Of a DNA stretch of 42,274 bases, positions 41,703-42,274 are shown piece after piece. The first letter of the stretch is position 1. Every line of letters begins with the position of its first letter. The notes under the pieces were generated by a model that had not been told where the DNA came from, did no database searches, and saw nothing but the letters and a program-made list of their open reading frames with translations. This stretch comes from Reyranella sp. (GTDB lineage: Bacteria; Pseudomonadota; Alphaproteobacteria; Reyranellales; Reyranellaceae), in NCBI GenBank assembly GCA_022844015.1, contig JALHMO010000044.1, positions 1 to 42,274 of the forward strand. The letters are read 5' to 3'. The position numbers were made by a program, and so were the translations under genes.

Positions 41703-42257
41703 ATGGCTCCGCCGCTCACCGTCACCTTCGCCGGCGGCGCAACAGGCCCCTGGCGCATCGAGAGCATGTCGTCGATCAGCGGTGAGGCATTGCCGGTCGC
41801 CGAACGACTGGCCATGGATGTCGAGCCGATGGTACGGCGCGACGTGGCCTGGTCGCTGCGCGGCGTCGTCAGCAACACACGCTACACCACCGCAGAGGAG
41901 CTGAATGCCCTGAACGTCGTGTCGCCGCCGCTCCGACGACCAGAGGCCGTCTGCGCGGCACTGATCCCAATCCGCAAATCGGATGCCTGGTGGTCCATGG
42001 CGCAAGACCAGCGCCGTGCTGTATTCGAGGAGCGGTCGCAGCACATCGCCCGCTCGCTGCGCTACCTGCCGGCTGTCGCCCGCCGTCTTCACCATGCCCG
42101 CGATCTCGGCGAGCCGTTCGATTTCCTCACCTGGTTCGAGTTTGCGCCCCAGCATGCGGCGGGATTCGACGCGTTGCTGGCCGAGCTGCGCGCCAGCGAG
42201 GAATGGCACTACGTCGAGCGCGAGGTCGAGATCAGGCTGGTGCGCGACGAAACCTGA
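41703..42257 (+). CDS. Short chlorite-dismutase-family heme protein
   Basis: 184 aa. The segments RGVVSNTRYTT, ALIPIRKSDAWWSMAQDQRR, RLHHARDLGEPFDFLTWFEF and EEWHYVEREVEIRL follow the chlorite dismutase (COG3253) pattern, and the length fits the short dimeric class. His114 and Arg127 fall at the numbers I recall for the heme ligand and distal arginine of Nitrobacter winogradskyi Cld. That would favour a real chlorite-decomposing or peroxide-active enzyme over a HemQ relative. No signal peptide. A single gene, with the end of the window 17 bp beyond the stop. Confidence 0.78.
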   Translation: MAPPLTVTFAGGATGPWRIESMSSISGEALPVAERLAMDVEPMVRRDVAWSLRGVVSNTRYTTAEELNALNVVSPPLRRPEAVCAALIPIRKSDAWWSMAQDQRRAVFEERSQHIARSLRYLPAVARRLHHARDLGEPFDFLTWFEFAPQHAAGFDALLAELRASEEWHYVEREVEIRLVRDET

Positions 42258-42274
42258 TTCTCGGAGCGTCGGCG

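Overview
The window is a high-GC (roughly two thirds G+C), gene-dense chromosomal segment that reads as an alphaproteobacterium. The mix of branched-chain amino-acid (Liv) ABC transport, a tripartite-tricarboxylate binding protein, short-chain dehydrogenases, luciferase-like monooxygenases and acyl-CoA enzymes suits a soil or water heterotroph; a Reyranella-like or Bradyrhizobium-like lineage is a guess. No tRNA, rRNA, CRISPR array, transposase or integrase was seen.

Layout. 1-2383: mtnP and a divergent SDR gene, both flanked by intergenic mosaic repeats. 2384-7010: a complete Liv-type ABC operon on the minus strand (binding protein, livH, a livM-livG fusion, livF) with a recognisable promoter. 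7189-15192: a molybdopterin oxidoreductase, a PaaI thioesterase, an acyl-CoA dehydrogenase divergent from a LysR regulator, and two overlapping MFS genes. 15957-31998: a 16-kb metal(loid) island. 32123-34559: a DUF2147 protein, a sterol-desaturase-type oxidase and a membrane-anchored AraC regulator. 35283-42257: an LLM flavin enzyme divergent from an SDR, a TctC-like binding protein, cimA, a mandelate-racemase-family enzyme and a short chlorite-dismutase-family protein.

The island is the interesting part. It has four ArsR-type regulators and several arsenic routes: (i) arsR plus a flavoprotein with a Cys-rich tail, beside a redoxin-like/2OG-Fe(II) oxygenase fusion and an Acr3 arsenite exporter; (ii) an ArsR-rhodanese regulator ahead of a chromate transporter gene (chrA) broken by one extra copy of a 5-bp repeat; (iii) an ArsM-like methyltransferase in which an in-frame TGA stands at the position of the catalytic cysteine, followed by conserved coding sequence and a hairpin that fits a bacterial SECIS element, so a candidate selenoprotein; (iv) the arsenate route arsR-arsC fusion, GAPDH and arsJ, with a divergent orphan PstS; and (v) an arsR, ArsP-type permease and ATP-grasp-like ligase operon, which I do not recognise as a described system.

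Intergenic DNA throughout carries a modular repeat family: a GGGAGCGCGCCAC inverted repeat, a GGAGGGGTCATGAGCC inverted repeat, and a CCTCCCC/GGGGAGG hairpin close to stop codons. The hairpin stems vary with compensating changes between copies, which suggests they act as RNA. Two inverted 101-bp copies of another repeat lie at 15701 and 26067, bracketing the first 10 kb of the island.
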